DNA of 64,000 bases from JANQGG01 sp964642175 (GCA_964642175.1 CAZXOK010000005.1:62001-126000); one strand, 5' to 3'; counted from the first letter of the stretch, positions 32,001 to 42,191 are shown. Notes: generated by a model from the letters alone, not told the origin. Translations and numbers: made by a program.

Positions 32001-34928
32001 TTAATCTTCAAAAATAGCCACAGGAATGTCGCGTTTTTCTATGCGGACATCCTGAAGTTGAGGTGCTTTGATCCCGATTTGAAAAAAGTAACTTCGGTAG
32101 GTACCAATCGGTGTCCATTGAAAGTTCATTTGCCAGCAATGCAAATCCCTATCAATATATATGGTTGGGAAACTAAACTGGTGATCGCTAAAATTATAGG
32201 TTAGGCTGGTACGAAGTTGCCAGTTTGGCGTGGGAGAAATGGACAATGCCGTTGAGAGTTGGGCATCAAATTCTGTTGGCTCTATGGGATTGCTTTTATC
32301 TACACTCATATTCAGGCTTAAGGATAGATTCCAGGGAATGCTGTAGTCTACATCACGGCCCAGTTCCCGGTTAAAATCGGTATTGATCAACGGATTGGTT
32401 TCCTGTAAGCCGTTTTCCAATGTATCGCGTGGGGTTGGGGTACGATTAGTGCTGGGTGAGCCTTGCAGCCGGGAAGACACATTAAAGTTTGCCCTGACCA
32501 ACCGAAGCAAGCTGCCGGTTTCCTTCACATAAAATTTATTGATCTTGGCGCCCGTGGTTTTATCAAAGTCATAAAAATCGTAGGTGGCGCTGGCATTCAA
32601 TGAAAAATGCGGCGCCAGGGTGGTTGTTGAAGCCGAAATACTCAGCGGGGCCAGGTTTAGTGAGTCGGCTGCAAAATTGTAACTGGTCGACATGCTCAGG
32701 GTTAAAAACTGAAATGTGCGTTCAAACCGCTTGGGATCATCGATGGCTTTCGTGGAATCAAAGGTGCTGGCTTTGGCTTCGAAAATGTTTGAAATGTTAA
32801 TTCCAAGTGTCTGGCTTTCCCCTGAACCCGGCCTGAACAAAGCACTCTCGAAGCGGTTGTAGGTAACCGGATCGCCATTTTCATCTAAATAGGTTTTGTA
32901 GTAGCCCCACCTGGGATCGGAAAAATCGGGTGTGTAACGGTAGCTCAGGTTTGGAACAAACGTGTGGCGCAAGGCTTTCAGGCCGATCAAACCATCCAGA
33001 ATTCCCGTGCCCAGAACCCCGTATAGCCGGGTTTGCATACTGGTGCTCAGCGAGAAGGTGTAGAAACTTTCGGTTTCTTTGGTTGTGGTGGTTACCACCG
33101 TTGTATCGCTCAAATCCAGGAATTTATCAACGGTTCGATCCACAAAAAACTTGTTGAGCGTAAAGCTTGTGTTGAGATTGAGATAATTAAATAGGGTGGA
33201 TTGCACCGAAAGCGGCATGGTGAGCCGCAACCCGGAGATATCCTGATCGGGGGCCATGTGGTTTAAGTTAAACGTGGTGTTTATGGACTGTGAAAAATTG
33301 GCCTGGTAACCCGTTGCAAATGTTTGCTGCAAGCTTAAACTCAGGTTGGTATTGGCTGTATAATTGGCCGTTTCCGAAGCATCGGTGCTGTTAAACGAAC
33401 CACTGGCACTGGCACTGGGCCGCACCGCAATATTTTCAAATAAGCCATCGCCGCTGCTTTTTCGGGGTCGAAACGGGTAAAACTGACCCTGGTAGAGTGA
33501 AAGGGACAACGATTGGGAAAGGTTTTTTTCATCCAGGCGCTGGGTACGTTGATAGCTCATGTTTAAACTGCGCTGGCCTTCGGCAAATGTCTTTGAGAAG
33601 TTGGCGTAAGATGTGGCCTGCTGGCTGATGATATCGTAAGGATCAAACGAGTTTAAATTGTAGGCCGTGGTATTCTGGCTGGCAAATTTCAGATTTAACT
33701 TGGCTTTGGTGTAAGGATCAAAATCGTGGTTGTGATCGATGTTCAGGTTCCAGCCTTCCGACTTTCTGAAATCCGGATCGCCTTCTTCGTTGATGAACTG
33801 CCTTTGAAACTCCCCATCGATGCTACCGGTAAATTCATACCGCTTGGCGTACCGGTAACGGCTTCTCAGACGCCAACTCCCTCTCAGGCTGATATCACCT
33901 TCATTGAGCCAGTCCATGTAATCGTTGATATACCAGTAATACCCGCCCTGAGAGATGTTGTAGCCGATAGTGTTATCAAACCCGTATTTCGGGATCACGA
34001 TACCAGACGATTTGCCCGATTGTGTCGGAAAGAACATAAACGGGAGAATAAAAATCGGTACGCCTTCCACATACAACACAAGCGGCCGGGAAATGACCCG
34101 ATCACCCGGAATAATTTTCATCTGACTGCCATAAAACCAATAATGCGGGTGTTCATGATCGCAGGTGGTGTAACGGCCGCCTTTTACAAAAAGCTCACCC
34201 GACTCGCGGCGTTTGATTTTTTCACCCCGGTAGTACCCCTGGTCAATTTCGGTATAGACCTGGCTGATCTTGCCGCGCTTGGTTTTAAAATTATACGCCA
34301 TCCGGGCTGCTTCATAATCACCGCCGGAATCCTTGAACCGTGGTGTAAAGAGTTTGTTTTCGAGGCTGTCGAAACCCGAATATGCCTCCAGAGTGCTTTG
34401 CTGCATATCCACGGCAATCTCTGGGGCATCGAGTTTAAATTCCTGGTAGTCGATTTTACCCTGGCCGTGCAGGTAGATCATGCTGTTAGAAATATCGTAG
34501 ATCACTGAGTCGCGGGCCGAAAATATGATCACGGTGTCTAACTGATCGTTCTGGCGTATCTCTCTGAGTTGACTGGTTTTTATGGAATCCAGTACGCTTT
34601 TGGGCAATGAATCTAACGCAGTTTGTGAAGTATCTAAAAAAGTGCTGGCCAGGCCGGATACCGCCAACGGGTTTTGAGACAAACTATCGGAGAGAGAATC
34701 CAAAGGCAAGCTTTTGGCGAGTGGATCGGGCAGGTTTTGTTTGAACTCCAACCCAAGTGAATCACCCTGAGAAGCTTGCTTCGAGATAGATGATTGAGGC
34801 GTTATGTTCCGGACGGATGAGCATCCCCAGAAACCCTGAAGCAAGATCAGGATACAAAAAACATTTAGGTTGAATTTTTTTTGCATAACAAGACCAGTCA
34901 CGCCACGTTGCATCGCGTTTTTACCCAT
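32001..34928 (-). CDS. lptD: LPS assembly protein LptD (OstA family, Bacteroidota type)
   Basis: An outer-membrane beta-barrel protein that inserts lipopolysaccharide in the outer leaflet. The ORF has 975 residues; an internal start (M15, MQKKFNLNVFCIL at about 34886) gives a classical lipoprotein signal ending FWGCSS, so translation may begin there. An N-terminal OstA/LptA-like beta-jellyroll (about 115-270, MIYLHGQGKIDYQEFKLDA) is followed by a large barrel domain with alternating aromatic strands. The C-terminal YRSYFFQIGIKAPQL is barrel-like. It overlaps the heparinase-like gene upstream by 8 nt. Confidence 0.88.
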   Translation of the reverse strand: MGKNAMQRGVTGLVMQKKFNLNVFCILILLQGFWGCSSVRNITPQSSISKQASQGDSLGLEFKQNLPDPLAKSLPLDSLSDSLSQNPLAVSGLASTFLDTSQTALDSLPKSVLDSIKTSQLREIRQNDQLDTVIIFSARDSVIYDISNSMIYLHGQGKIDYQEFKLDAPEIAVDMQQSTLEAYSGFDSLENKLFTPRFKDSGGDYEAARMAYNFKTKRGKISQVYTEIDQGYYRGEKIKRRESGELFVKGGRYTTCDHEHPHYWFYGSQMKIIPGDRVISRPLVLYVEGVPIFILPFMFFPTQSGKSSGIVIPKYGFDNTIGYNISQGGYYWYINDYMDWLNEGDISLRGSWRLRSRYRYAKRYEFTGSIDGEFQRQFINEEGDPDFRKSEGWNLNIDHNHDFDPYTKAKLNLKFASQNTTAYNLNSFDPYDIISQQATSYANFSKTFAEGQRSLNMSYQRTQRLDEKNLSQSLSLSLYQGQFYPFRPRKSSGDGLFENIAVRPSASASGSFNSTDASETANYTANTNLSLSLQQTFATGYQANFSQSINTTFNLNHMAPDQDISGLRLTMPLSVQSTLFNYLNLNTSFTLNKFFVDRTVDKFLDLSDTTVVTTTTKETESFYTFSLSTSMQTRLYGVLGTGILDGLIGLKALRHTFVPNLSYRYTPDFSDPRWGYYKTYLDENGDPVTYNRFESALFRPGSGESQTLGINISNIFEAKASTFDSTKAIDDPKRFERTFQFLTLSMSTSYNFAADSLNLAPLSISASTTTLAPHFSLNASATYDFYDFDKTTGAKINKFYVKETGSLLRLVRANFNVSSRLQGSPSTNRTPTPRDTLENGLQETNPLINTDFNRELGRDVDYSIPWNLSLSLNMSVDKSNPIEPTEFDAQLSTALSISPTPNWQLRTSLTYNFSDHQFSFPTIYIDRDLHCWQMNFQWTPIGTYRSYFFQIGIKAPQLQDVRIEKRDIPVAIFED

Positions 34929-36948
34929 TGGTGTGATTGGTTAGCGTAAACATAATTTTAAAGGTCATTTCTCCGGAAAAGCGTTTTCTGAGCCGCAGCA
35001 CTTTAGCCTGACGGGCTTGTCCGTACCGGTGTGCCACCGTCCCCTGATCCAGGAGTATTTCTTCGTCTTTTCGCTCATAGTCGACATCCATTTTTAATCC
35101 GGACTCGGTATCCATCAGGTAGATTCGGTTGTAAGATGTTTTTTCAACATGAATGTTGGGATTAAAATGAAAAAACAACTCGGCAATATGGTTGCCTTTT
35201 CCAAAAAGATGATCTATGAGCGTAAGCCGATGAAGATCTTTTTCAAGTATCAGGGTGCGGTTATGGGTTACCGGATCGGTGAGCATGGTTTTATAAGCAT
35301 AATGCTCGGCAATTAAAACATCCTTGTCTTCGGAGGGTGTCCATTGCAGGATCTTTGGCGTGCTGTAATCTGCTTTTATGTGAAAATCATCCAAAAAGTC
35401 GGCTTGCTCCACCCCATCAACCATCACAGTATTATGGGCCTTGGTACTGCGGTAATCATTTCTGAGGGATTTGTTCCCGCTGTAGCGCAGCGTACCGCTA
35501 TCAACCAGGAAACTGACCCCATCAGCCCAAAGTTCAAAGCTTAAAATGTCGTTATGGCCATAGCCGCCCTTGCCTCGCCGCCCAATTTCGCCGCAATCCA
35601 CCAGGCAGTGCATGGAGTCGGAGCGCATGGCCACCAATTGGCTTTCGTTGAGTTTCTTGGAAAAAAGAGGCTGGGTATCGGGTTTTTGTCTCTGATACTG
35701 CTCCCACCCTTCGGCCCCGCACAGCCACAAGGCCACTTCAGAAAAGGTCTGCCCCGGTCGTTTAAATTCACGGCGATCGAAGGCAATTGCCGATAAACAC
35801 AGCAGTGGGGTGTGATTGTTGTAGTCGTCTTCAGGATTGAACCGGAACAGTCGCCCGTTGTCGCTATCGCCTAAAACGGGAGAGCTGCCATCGGGCCTGG
35901 AATACTGCAACACCACTGCGGCCATGCGTTGCAGGCGTTCACGAAAGCGTACCGAGAAGCTGGTGCCGGTACGCTCAGCCAGTAAATAAACGGCCAGTAA
36001 GATCTCCACTGAAAACCTGTGGCAGCCCAGGCTCATATCGTAATGCATCCCATCGGCATAGGTTTGCCTTTGAATCTCCGACTCCAGGATAGCTTTTGCC
36101 TGCGAGATCCAGGACACCGAAAAGGATGAGGGCTTAAAACATATTCCCAGCATAAACAATGCCGCAGCTGAGGCAATAACATTAACACTGGCATCGGGGC
36201 CGGTTTCAATATTTGACTCCAGGTATTGACCATGTTGATAGAGGCATTTGAGGAGCTCCACCCAATCGGTGGATGTTTCGCCGGCATCTTTCAGATCGTC
36301 CATAAAAAAATACATGCCGGCAATGAGGTTCATAGCCCGCAGACCCACCTCCATGGGCGAAAGCCAGTTAATACCATAGCAAAACGGATTGGTTTTATGC
36401 CAATCGTTGAAAAGGGCTAAAAACTTGTCTTTGAACTCTTTTCTGCCACTCAGCCAATAGGCTTTACCCAGGATCCACACACATCCAAACCGCGAAAGCT
36501 CCCAGGGTACTTTTATATCGGCATTGTATTTTTGGGTTTTTACATTGGTGTAAAACGGTTTTGAAGGAAACTTTTGATCGGATGAAAAGTCCAGGAACCA
36601 ATCCATCTGCTGGCCATACCAATACTCCTGGCCGAAAATGGTATGTTTATTCTGAAGGATTTTTTCGGCACGCATCAACGGCTGTGGCATGGGATCTGCC
36701 TGGCTGAGCAGTTGAAGAAAAAAATCTTTGCGGTTATCGGGGTTAAAAAAGAAGTTTTGGCGCGAAATCCTCTGAAACTCTTCCAAAAACGATGACGCTG
36801 AAAGTCCGTGAATCTGAGCTGAATACGGAAAGAGTCTGTAAAACTCAGCCCCTATTAATTTCTCAGAAAAGAACCGTTGTTTAATAACGAAATAATATTT
36901 TTTCAGGATTTGATTTTTTATACTATCAAATATGGTTTTAAAACTCAT
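34921..36948 (-). CDS. Heparinase II/III family protein (polysaccharide lyase-like)
   Basis: A 675-residue protein with an alpha/alpha-toroid N-terminal half (VPWELSRFGCVWILGKAYW, INWLSPMEVGLRAMNLIAG) and a heparinase II/III C-terminal beta-sandwich (YGHNDILSFELWADGVSFL, VDSGTLRYSGNKSLRNDYR, STKAHNTVMVDG). The His and Tyr in these segments are the candidate catalytic residues. No clear signal peptide is seen, so it may act on cytosolic or exported polysaccharide, perhaps in exopolysaccharide production. It is translationally coupled to lptD. Confidence 0.85.
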   Translation of the reverse strand: MSFKTIFDSIKNQILKKYYFVIKQRFFSEKLIGAEFYRLFPYSAQIHGLSASSFLEEFQRISRQNFFFNPDNRKDFFLQLLSQADPMPQPLMRAEKILQNKHTIFGQEYWYGQQMDWFLDFSSDQKFPSKPFYTNVKTQKYNADIKVPWELSRFGCVWILGKAYWLSGRKEFKDKFLALFNDWHKTNPFCYGINWLSPMEVGLRAMNLIAGMYFFMDDLKDAGETSTDWVELLKCLYQHGQYLESNIETGPDASVNVIASAAALFMLGICFKPSSFSVSWISQAKAILESEIQRQTYADGMHYDMSLGCHRFSVEILLAVYLLAERTGTSFSVRFRERLQRMAAVVLQYSRPDGSSPVLGDSDNGRLFRFNPEDDYNNHTPLLCLSAIAFDRREFKRPGQTFSEVALWLCGAEGWEQYQRQKPDTQPLFSKKLNESQLVAMRSDSMHCLVDCGEIGRRGKGGYGHNDILSFELWADGVSFLVDSGTLRYSGNKSLRNDYRSTKAHNTVMVDGVEQADFLDDFHIKADYSTPKILQWTPSEDKDVLIAEHYAYKTMLTDPVTHNRTLILEKDLHRLTLIDHLFGKGNHIAELFFHFNPNIHVEKTSYNRIYLMDTESGLKMDVDYERKDEEILLDQGTVAHRYGQARQAKVLRLRKRFSGEMTFKIMFTLTNHTNG

Positions 36949-37035
36949 AATGTTTTGAGCGAATTGGCGTCATGATTCTAAATGTAAGATACCGTTTTAC
37001 AAGAAGTTTTTAATATATAAAGGATTAAATAATAC

Positions 37036-38271
37036 ATGGCTGTTTCTGAACCTGAGGGGAGCATTTTGTCTCTTCAATTAAAGCAATATCATGAACCCGA
37101 CGACCGGGGATATTTTGGCGACTATGGCGGGAAGTTCATCCCCGAAACTCTTATAAAAAATGCCCGGGATCTGACCCTGGAATATAACAAGGCTAAAAAC
37201 GACCCCGCGTTCTGGGAAGAATACCGCTCGCTTCTCAAGCACTATGTTGGCCGTCCTACGCCGCTGTATTATGCCAGCCGGTTAAGCCATGAGCTGGGTG
37301 GTGCCAAGATCTACCTTAAACGCGAAGATCTCTGCCATACCGGTGCGCATAAGATCAACAACGCGATCGGGCAAATATTGCTCGCCAAACGCATGGGCAA
37401 GACTCGTATTATTGCCGAAACCGGCGCCGGACAGCATGGTGTGGCTACAGCTACCGTTTGCGCCTTGTTTGGTATAGCGTGTATTGTGTATATGGGTGAA
37501 GAAGACATAGAACGGCAAGCACCGAATGTGGCCCGTATGAAATTACTTGGCGCCACCGTGGTTCCGGTCAGTGCCGGCAGCAAAACGCTGAAAGATGCCA
37601 CCAGCGAAGCTATTCGCGACTGGGTCACCAACCCGGAAGACACGTTTTATATTATCGGCTCGGTGGTGGGCATGCATCCTTACCCAATGATGGTACGCGA
37701 TTTTCAAAGTGTGATCGGCCTGGAAGCCAGAGAGCAGATCCTGGAAGCCGAAGGGCGCCTGCCGGATGAACTGGTGGCCTGCGTAGGCGGCGGCAGCAAT
37801 GCCATTGGCCTGTTCTACCCGTTTCTGGATGAAGCACCCAAACTGAAAATTGTTGGGGTTGAAGCCGCCGGAGAAGGCCTGGATAAACGCCACGCCGCCT
37901 CACTATCGAAGGGACGTAAAGGCGTGCTGCATGGCGCTATGATGCAGGTGTTACAAAACGACGACGGCCAGATTGAGCTGGCCCATTCCATTTCGGCCGG
38001 CCTGGATTACCCGGGCGTAGGACCGGAACATTGCCACCTTAAAGCTGCCGGTCTGGCCACGTATGCCTCGGCAACAGATACAGAAGCACTTCAGGCCCTG
38101 CAATCCCTGGCCAAATACGAAGGCATTATCTGCGCCTTGGAAACCGCTCATGCCATGCACTATGCAATTACCGAGGCGCCAAAACGTGCTAAAGATTATA
38201 TTATGCTGGTGAATTTATCGGGCCGGGGCGATAAGGATCTGAACACCATCATGAGCCATTTGAACTTGTAA
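37036..38271 (+). CDS. trpB: Tryptophan synthase beta chain (TrpB1)
   Basis: A PLP enzyme joining indole and serine to form tryptophan. The 411-residue protein is of the TrpB1 type, with KREDLCHTGAHKINNAIGQ (PLP lysine), ETGAGQHGVATAT and CVGGGSNAIGLFYPF. trpA is not adjacent and no other trp gene is in the window, so the pathway is scattered. It diverges from the heparinase gene with an 87-bp gap. Confidence 0.97.
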   Translation: MAVSEPEGSILSLQLKQYHEPDDRGYFGDYGGKFIPETLIKNARDLTLEYNKAKNDPAFWEEYRSLLKHYVGRPTPLYYASRLSHELGGAKIYLKREDLCHTGAHKINNAIGQILLAKRMGKTRIIAETGAGQHGVATATVCALFGIACIVYMGEEDIERQAPNVARMKLLGATVVPVSAGSKTLKDATSEAIRDWVTNPEDTFYIIGSVVGMHPYPMMVRDFQSVIGLEAREQILEAEGRLPDELVACVGGGSNAIGLFYPFLDEAPKLKIVGVEAAGEGLDKRHAASLSKGRKGVLHGAMMQVLQNDDGQIELAHSISAGLDYPGVGPEHCHLKAAGLATYASATDTEALQALQSLAKYEGIICALETAHAMHYAITEAPKRAKDYIMLVNLSGRGDKDLNTIMSHLNL

Positions 38272-38466
38272 GTTGCTCTTTGCTTTTTAGTGTCTCACTT
38301 CTCTCAATTGTCTCCCTAAGATGATGGTTTTCACTCAAATATTTGGAGAGGGCCATAATGTGGGTAATGCGTCTTTCACATAAAATTATTGATGCTATTA
38401 CTCATTATTATAAATAGCAGTATAATGTTCAACCGTTAATCTTTTAAACAGAAAAGTCAAGTTATT

Positions 38467-38937
38467 ATGCCGCGAGTATTCATAGGAGTGGTTGTTGGCC
38501 TCATCATTGGGGCTTCGGTGATGTATTTTATTGCTCAACCTTCCAAAACGACCGCCGAGACTCAACCTGCCGAACCTGTTGTTAAAACCACCCCGGTGGC
38601 TAAAACTGAAGTTGAGTTGGTGTATGAAAAGAGCTGTAAAGTCTGCCACCCCATGAGACCTCCTGCAGGACAGGGCCCGCCAATTCTGGGACTGGCCACC
38701 CACTACCGCGAGGCATTCTCCGATAAGGACAAGGCCATTGCCCACATGGTGGATTTTATGAAACATCCCGATGTCTCAAAATCCAAGGTGGAAGCCAGAG
38801 CCATCAAACGCTTTGGTTTAATGCCCGCTATGCCGAACAGCGAAAAAGAACTCAAACTCGTTGCCGAGTGGCTCTGGGATCAATACGATCCTTCATTTGA
38901 GTGCGGCGGCGGAAGAGGAAGAGGACGCAGAAACTGA
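38467..38937 (+). CDS. Membrane-anchored c-type cytochrome
   Basis: A 156-residue monohaem cytochrome. An N-terminal membrane segment (about 4-23, GVVVGLIIGASVMYFIA) anchors it, with the haem domain in the periplasm. CKVCH is at 57-61 and MPAMPNSEKELKLVAEWLW supplies the likely Met ligand and final helix, as in class I cytochromes. The tail is Gly/Arg-rich (GGGRGRGRRN). It stands alone. The redox partner is unknown; a respiratory or photosynthetic link is possible. Confidence 0.88.
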   Translation: MPRVFIGVVVGLIIGASVMYFIAQPSKTTAETQPAEPVVKTTPVAKTEVELVYEKSCKVCHPMRPPAGQGPPILGLATHYREAFSDKDKAIAHMVDFMKHPDVSKSKVEARAIKRFGLMPAMPNSEKELKLVAEWLWDQYDPSFECGGGRGRGRRN

Positions 38938-39205
38938 ATCCATTCTTATTATAGAGAGATTTCTTGTTTGCAAACCCCAAAACATGATTTACCGCCTATT
39001 ATCGGTATTCAATTTCTGAGGTTGTAAGGGGATTATACAGAAACCATATAACAACGCATTCCGGATATGAAAACCCGCTTAAGATATTATAATAATATAA
39101 TTTATGATAGGTTATTAATTGGGTTGTGATATTCCGATATTCAAACTAATGTGTCTTACATAGAAACTATCTAATTATAGATAAAGCTAATTCAAAGGAA
39201 GAGTA

Positions 39206-39598
39206 ATGAGGCAAATCTATCAAATAATTCAATTCTGTTTCTTAGTGGCAATTTTACTTGCGGGTTGTGCCACTGGATCAGTAATCGTCGTCGGGGAAAC
39301 CAGGCAAGCTATCAACCCTGATCAAGTAAAATTGTACTTAGAGGCTCCAAATACCTACGAAACAATTGGGATTGTTAAAGCATCTAGCGATGCAGGCTTG
39401 ACCGAACAAAATTCAATCGATTATGCAATAGAAGAACTCAAGAACCAGGCGGCGAAAATCGGGGCAAATAGAGTACTCATCGAGGCAACTGGACAGAACA
39501 GCTCAACGGTTATTGGCGGGTACAACACAGGCTTTTTGTATGCTATCTCAGTCATTGAACAGACAGTAATAGGAAAAGCAATTTATGTTACACCGTAG
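39206..39598 (+). CDS. Putative lipoprotein (130 aa)
   Basis: An N-terminal signal with lipobox LLAGC (Cys 21) predicts a lipoprotein. The rest contains an alpha/beta segment, IGIVKASSDAGLTEQNS and LKNQAAKIGANRVLIEATG, reminiscent of small lipoproteins with a YbjQ/DUF4156-like core. I cannot assign a role. It has a good ribosome-binding site (CAAAGGAAGAGTA) and lies alone between the cytochrome and modC. Confidence 0.7.
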   Translation: MRQIYQIIQFCFLVAILLAGCATGSVIVVGETRQAINPDQVKLYLEAPNTYETIGIVKASSDAGLTEQNSIDYAIEELKNQAAKIGANRVLIEATGQNSSTVIGGYNTGFLYAISVIEQTVIGKAIYVTP

Positions 39599-39701
39599 AG
39601 CGCTTCTAACAATCACATGCACTCGGACAGCAAAAAGCGCCGCTTGTTCCTCGATCTGCTTTTCGCTGCTGGTGATGTGAGGCGTTACAGATTTGCAACC
39701 T

Positions 39702-40559
39702 TCACCCCTCATCGGCTTCGCCGAGGTCCAGGTGCATGAATTCGTTGGGATCTTCCATGATGGTTTTTAAATCCTCTTTGCGTAGCATTACCTTGGTTTT
39801 GTTCTTGCCATAGCCCACCACCAGCATGGCGCAATCACCCAGCTTTTTAATCGAGTGAATTTTTCCCACGTAAGAAAACTTGTTACGCTGCGGACGGCTG
39901 GTAAAGAGTTCTTCGGGAGTGGCCACGGCTGCCAGTTTGCCATTCTCCACCACTGCAACGCTGGTGCAAAGTTTGCGGATCTCCATTTCGTCGTGCGAAA
40001 CCAGAAACGTGGTGGTGCCAAAGCGGTTTTGAATTTCCAGCAGATCGTCCTGCAGTTTGCCGCGCGCTTCGTTATCGAGGGCCGAGAGCGGTTCGTCCAG
40101 AAGCAGGAGTTCGGGGTCGCGTGCCAGTGCCCGAACCAGCGCCACACGTTGTTTTTGACCGCCTGAGAGCTTTTCAGGCGAGAAATCCCGAAACCGGCTT
40201 AAGCCTACCATTTCCAGGAGTTCTTCAATCTTTTTATGATTTTTACAGGCAAATGCCACATTATCCCAAACGCTCATGTTCGGAAACAAGGAGTAGTCCT
40301 GGAACACAAACCCGATGCGCCGCTCCTGAACCGGCACATGGATGTTTCGGAGGCTATCGAACCAAACCTGGCCGGCGACTTCAATATAGCCCGAGTCGGG
40401 CCGGGTTAAACCGGCGAGCATTCTGAGCAGGGTGGTTTTCCCCGAACCCGATATACCCATAATCCCGGTGCAAATATTGAGTTCCGACGCCATTTGCACC
40501 TGCAGGCTTAAGGCCCCTTCTGCGGTCAGTAGCTGTTTGGTTACATCAATTTTGATCAT
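39702..40559 (-). CDS. modC: Molybdate ABC transporter ATP-binding protein ModC
   Basis: The ATPase of the molybdate importer, 285 residues. Walker A GISGSGKTT, Q-loop FVFQDYSLFP, signature LSGGQKQR, Walker B LLLLDEPLSALD and switch His SHDE are all intact. The C-terminal part (about 215-285) is a short regulatory domain rather than a full ModC TOBE pair. It overlaps modB by 4 nt. The transporter feeds molybdenum to the nitrogenase encoded nearby. Confidence 0.92.
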   Translation of the reverse strand: MIKIDVTKQLLTAEGALSLQVQMASELNICTGIMGISGSGKTTLLRMLAGLTRPDSGYIEVAGQVWFDSLRNIHVPVQERRIGFVFQDYSLFPNMSVWDNVAFACKNHKKIEELLEMVGLSRFRDFSPEKLSGGQKQRVALVRALARDPELLLLDEPLSALDNEARGKLQDDLLEIQNRFGTTTFLVSHDEMEIRKLCTSVAVVENGKLAAVATPEELFTSRPQRNKFSYVGKIHSIKKLGDCAMLVVGYGKNKTKVMLRKEDLKTIMEDPNEFMHLDLGEADEG

Positions 40560-41251
40560 AATACCTGGTACATATTTCGTTTTCTGTTCAACACATTCAC
40601 CGTAAAGAGCACCCCAAAACTAAGCAGCACTAAGATTAACGAGTAAATATGAGCCGACATAAAATCCAATTGTTCAACTTTATCGTAGATGGCTACCGAG
40701 GCCACGCGGGTTTCGCCGGGGATATTCCCGCCGATCATTAAAATAATGCCAAATTCACCCATGGTATGGGCAAAAGTAATTATACACGCCCCAATAATGG
40801 ATGATTTCATATTCGGGATCACCACCCTGAAGAGCGTTTCCAGTTCCGACTTGCCCAGTGTGTATGCCGCTTCCCAAATCGAGCGGTTTGTACTTTCCAG
40901 GCCGCTTTTGAGCGGCTGAACCATCAATGGCAGGGAGAACAAACACGAAGCGATCACCATACCTGTAAAACTAAACACCAAACGGGTATCGAACATGGAT
41001 TGAAAAAACTGACCGATCGGGGAATTTGGCGCCAGGGCAATTAAAATATAGAATCCCAGAACCGAAGGCGGTAACACCAGCGGCATGGTAACCAGGGAAT
41101 CCAACGCCATTTTAAACCGAAATTGCCGTTTAGCCAATACATAGGCCAAAGGAAACGACACACCCAGTAAAATAAGCGTGGTTACCAAAGAAAGTCTTAT
41201 CGAGAGTATAAACGGCTGAAAATCCAGACTTTGCCAAAATTCATGTGTCAT
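40556..41251 (-). CDS. modB: Molybdate ABC transporter permease ModB
   Basis: A 231-residue inner-membrane permease with five to six hydrophobic segments and the binding-protein-dependent transport signature (AAYTLGKSELETLFRVVIP), which contacts ModC. FAHTMGEFGIILMIGGNIPG is typical of ModB. It overlaps modA by 11 nt and modC by 4 nt, so the three are one operon. Confidence 0.94.
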   Translation of the reverse strand: MTHEFWQSLDFQPFILSIRLSLVTTLILLGVSFPLAYVLAKRQFRFKMALDSLVTMPLVLPPSVLGFYILIALAPNSPIGQFFQSMFDTRLVFSFTGMVIASCLFSLPLMVQPLKSGLESTNRSIWEAAYTLGKSELETLFRVVIPNMKSSIIGACIITFAHTMGEFGIILMIGGNIPGETRVASVAIYDKVEQLDFMSAHIYSLILVLLSFGVLFTVNVLNRKRNMYQVL

Positions 41252-42095
41252 AATAGTATCCGTAATCCTTAAATATATTTTTAGCAGACTCAGACCTGAT
41301 GTATCTCATAAAGGTTTGCGCCGGTTTTTTTTCTGCACTTTTCTCTAAAAGCACCATTCCCTGGCGGATGGGTTGGTACAAACTGTCGGGCACCGGCCAC
41401 CAGTTGGCACTATCGGTTTTATAAGGCGATAATGTTGGTGTATATAAAGCCGATTTTGCTATGAATCCCACATCGGCGGCACTTAAGGTAAACTGAACGG
41501 TTTGAAAAATATTTTCACCGATCACAAATTTAGTTTTAACCTGTTCATATACCCCCGATTTCGTTAATGCTTCGGCCGCTGCCGTGCCATAGGTTGCCAG
41601 CTTGGGATTGGCAATGGCCAGGATTTTTATCTCCGGTTCAAGAACGAAGCGCATATCGGGCTTGAGTGGCATTTTTCCGGCTGTAAACATCACCAGTTTC
41701 CCGTTAGCGTACACTTGCGGCTCACCCTTGGTTAAGCCTTCGTTGTAGAGCCGCTCAGGATAGCCCATATCTGCTGAAAGGAACACATCGAACGGTGCAC
41801 CGTTCATGATTTGGGCAGCAAGTTTGCCACTGGAAGCAAACGAAAATTCCAGGTCGATTTCAGGGTATTTTTCCGTAAAATCCTTTTTTATGGCATCAGC
41901 CACAAAGCTGATATTTCCTGCGGCTGCCACCCTTAACGGGATTTTTTCCTCCGAAGCGCCACAACCGTTCAATACAAACAATCCAATGAGCAATGAATAT
42001 ACAACCAACGCTCCCCTGAAATAACTTTTCAGGTTTATACCTGTTAACACTTTACCATGCCACGGTTGATCTTTATCTCTCAGTACTTCCGACAT
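41241..42095 (-). CDS. modA: Molybdate-binding lipoprotein ModA
   Basis: A 284-residue periplasmic binding protein. A signal segment with lipobox (FVLNGC) makes it a lipoprotein. The binding-protein core starts LRVAAAGNISFVADAI, and FEFSFASSGKLAAQI-type sequence plus GAPFDVFLSADMGYPE are diagnostic of ModA. The N-terminus before the signal is longer than usual, so a later GTG start is possible. It is first in modABC and has a sigma-54-like promoter about 80 bp upstream. Confidence 0.93.
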   Translation of the reverse strand: MSEVLRDKDQPWHGKVLTGINLKSYFRGALVVYSLLIGLFVLNGCGASEEKIPLRVAAAGNISFVADAIKKDFTEKYPEIDLEFSFASSGKLAAQIMNGAPFDVFLSADMGYPERLYNEGLTKGEPQVYANGKLVMFTAGKMPLKPDMRFVLEPEIKILAIANPKLATYGTAAAEALTKSGVYEQVKTKFVIGENIFQTVQFTLSAADVGFIAKSALYTPTLSPYKTDSANWWPVPDSLYQPIRQGMVLLEKSAEKKPAQTFMRYIRSESAKNIFKDYGYYYDT

Positions 42096-42175
42096 ATTGG
42101 TTCAACTAATTCTTATATTGTACTTCTTCGACTTGATAGTTTAAGTCAATCCTTATCATCCTTCTTCTATTGTAA

Positions 42176-42191
42176 GGCAAATTGCATGCCA
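42176..42191 (-). promoter_or_regulatory. Sigma-54-like (-24/-12) promoter of modABC
   Basis: On the minus strand TGGCATGCAATTTGCC fits TGGCACG-N4-TTGCW, with invariant GG and GC exactly 10 nt apart. A transcript would start near 42165, about 70 nt before modA. This is the best sigma-54 match in the window and puts molybdate uptake in the nitrogen-control regulon. The rest of the 42096-42422 gap holds only the terminator at 42364. Confidence 0.68.

Noticed and set aside
33726..34508. Open frame of 260 codons on the plus strand inside lptD
   Set aside because: It is antisense to a well-supported LptD coding region, with no start signal or motif; a shadow frame.
39599..39701. Imperfect inverted repeat (AGCAAAAAGC with GCTTTTCGCT) as a molybdenum cofactor riboswitch
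   Set aside because: It lies downstream of modC, not upstream of a mod gene, and lacks Moco-element motifs; perhaps a weak terminator.
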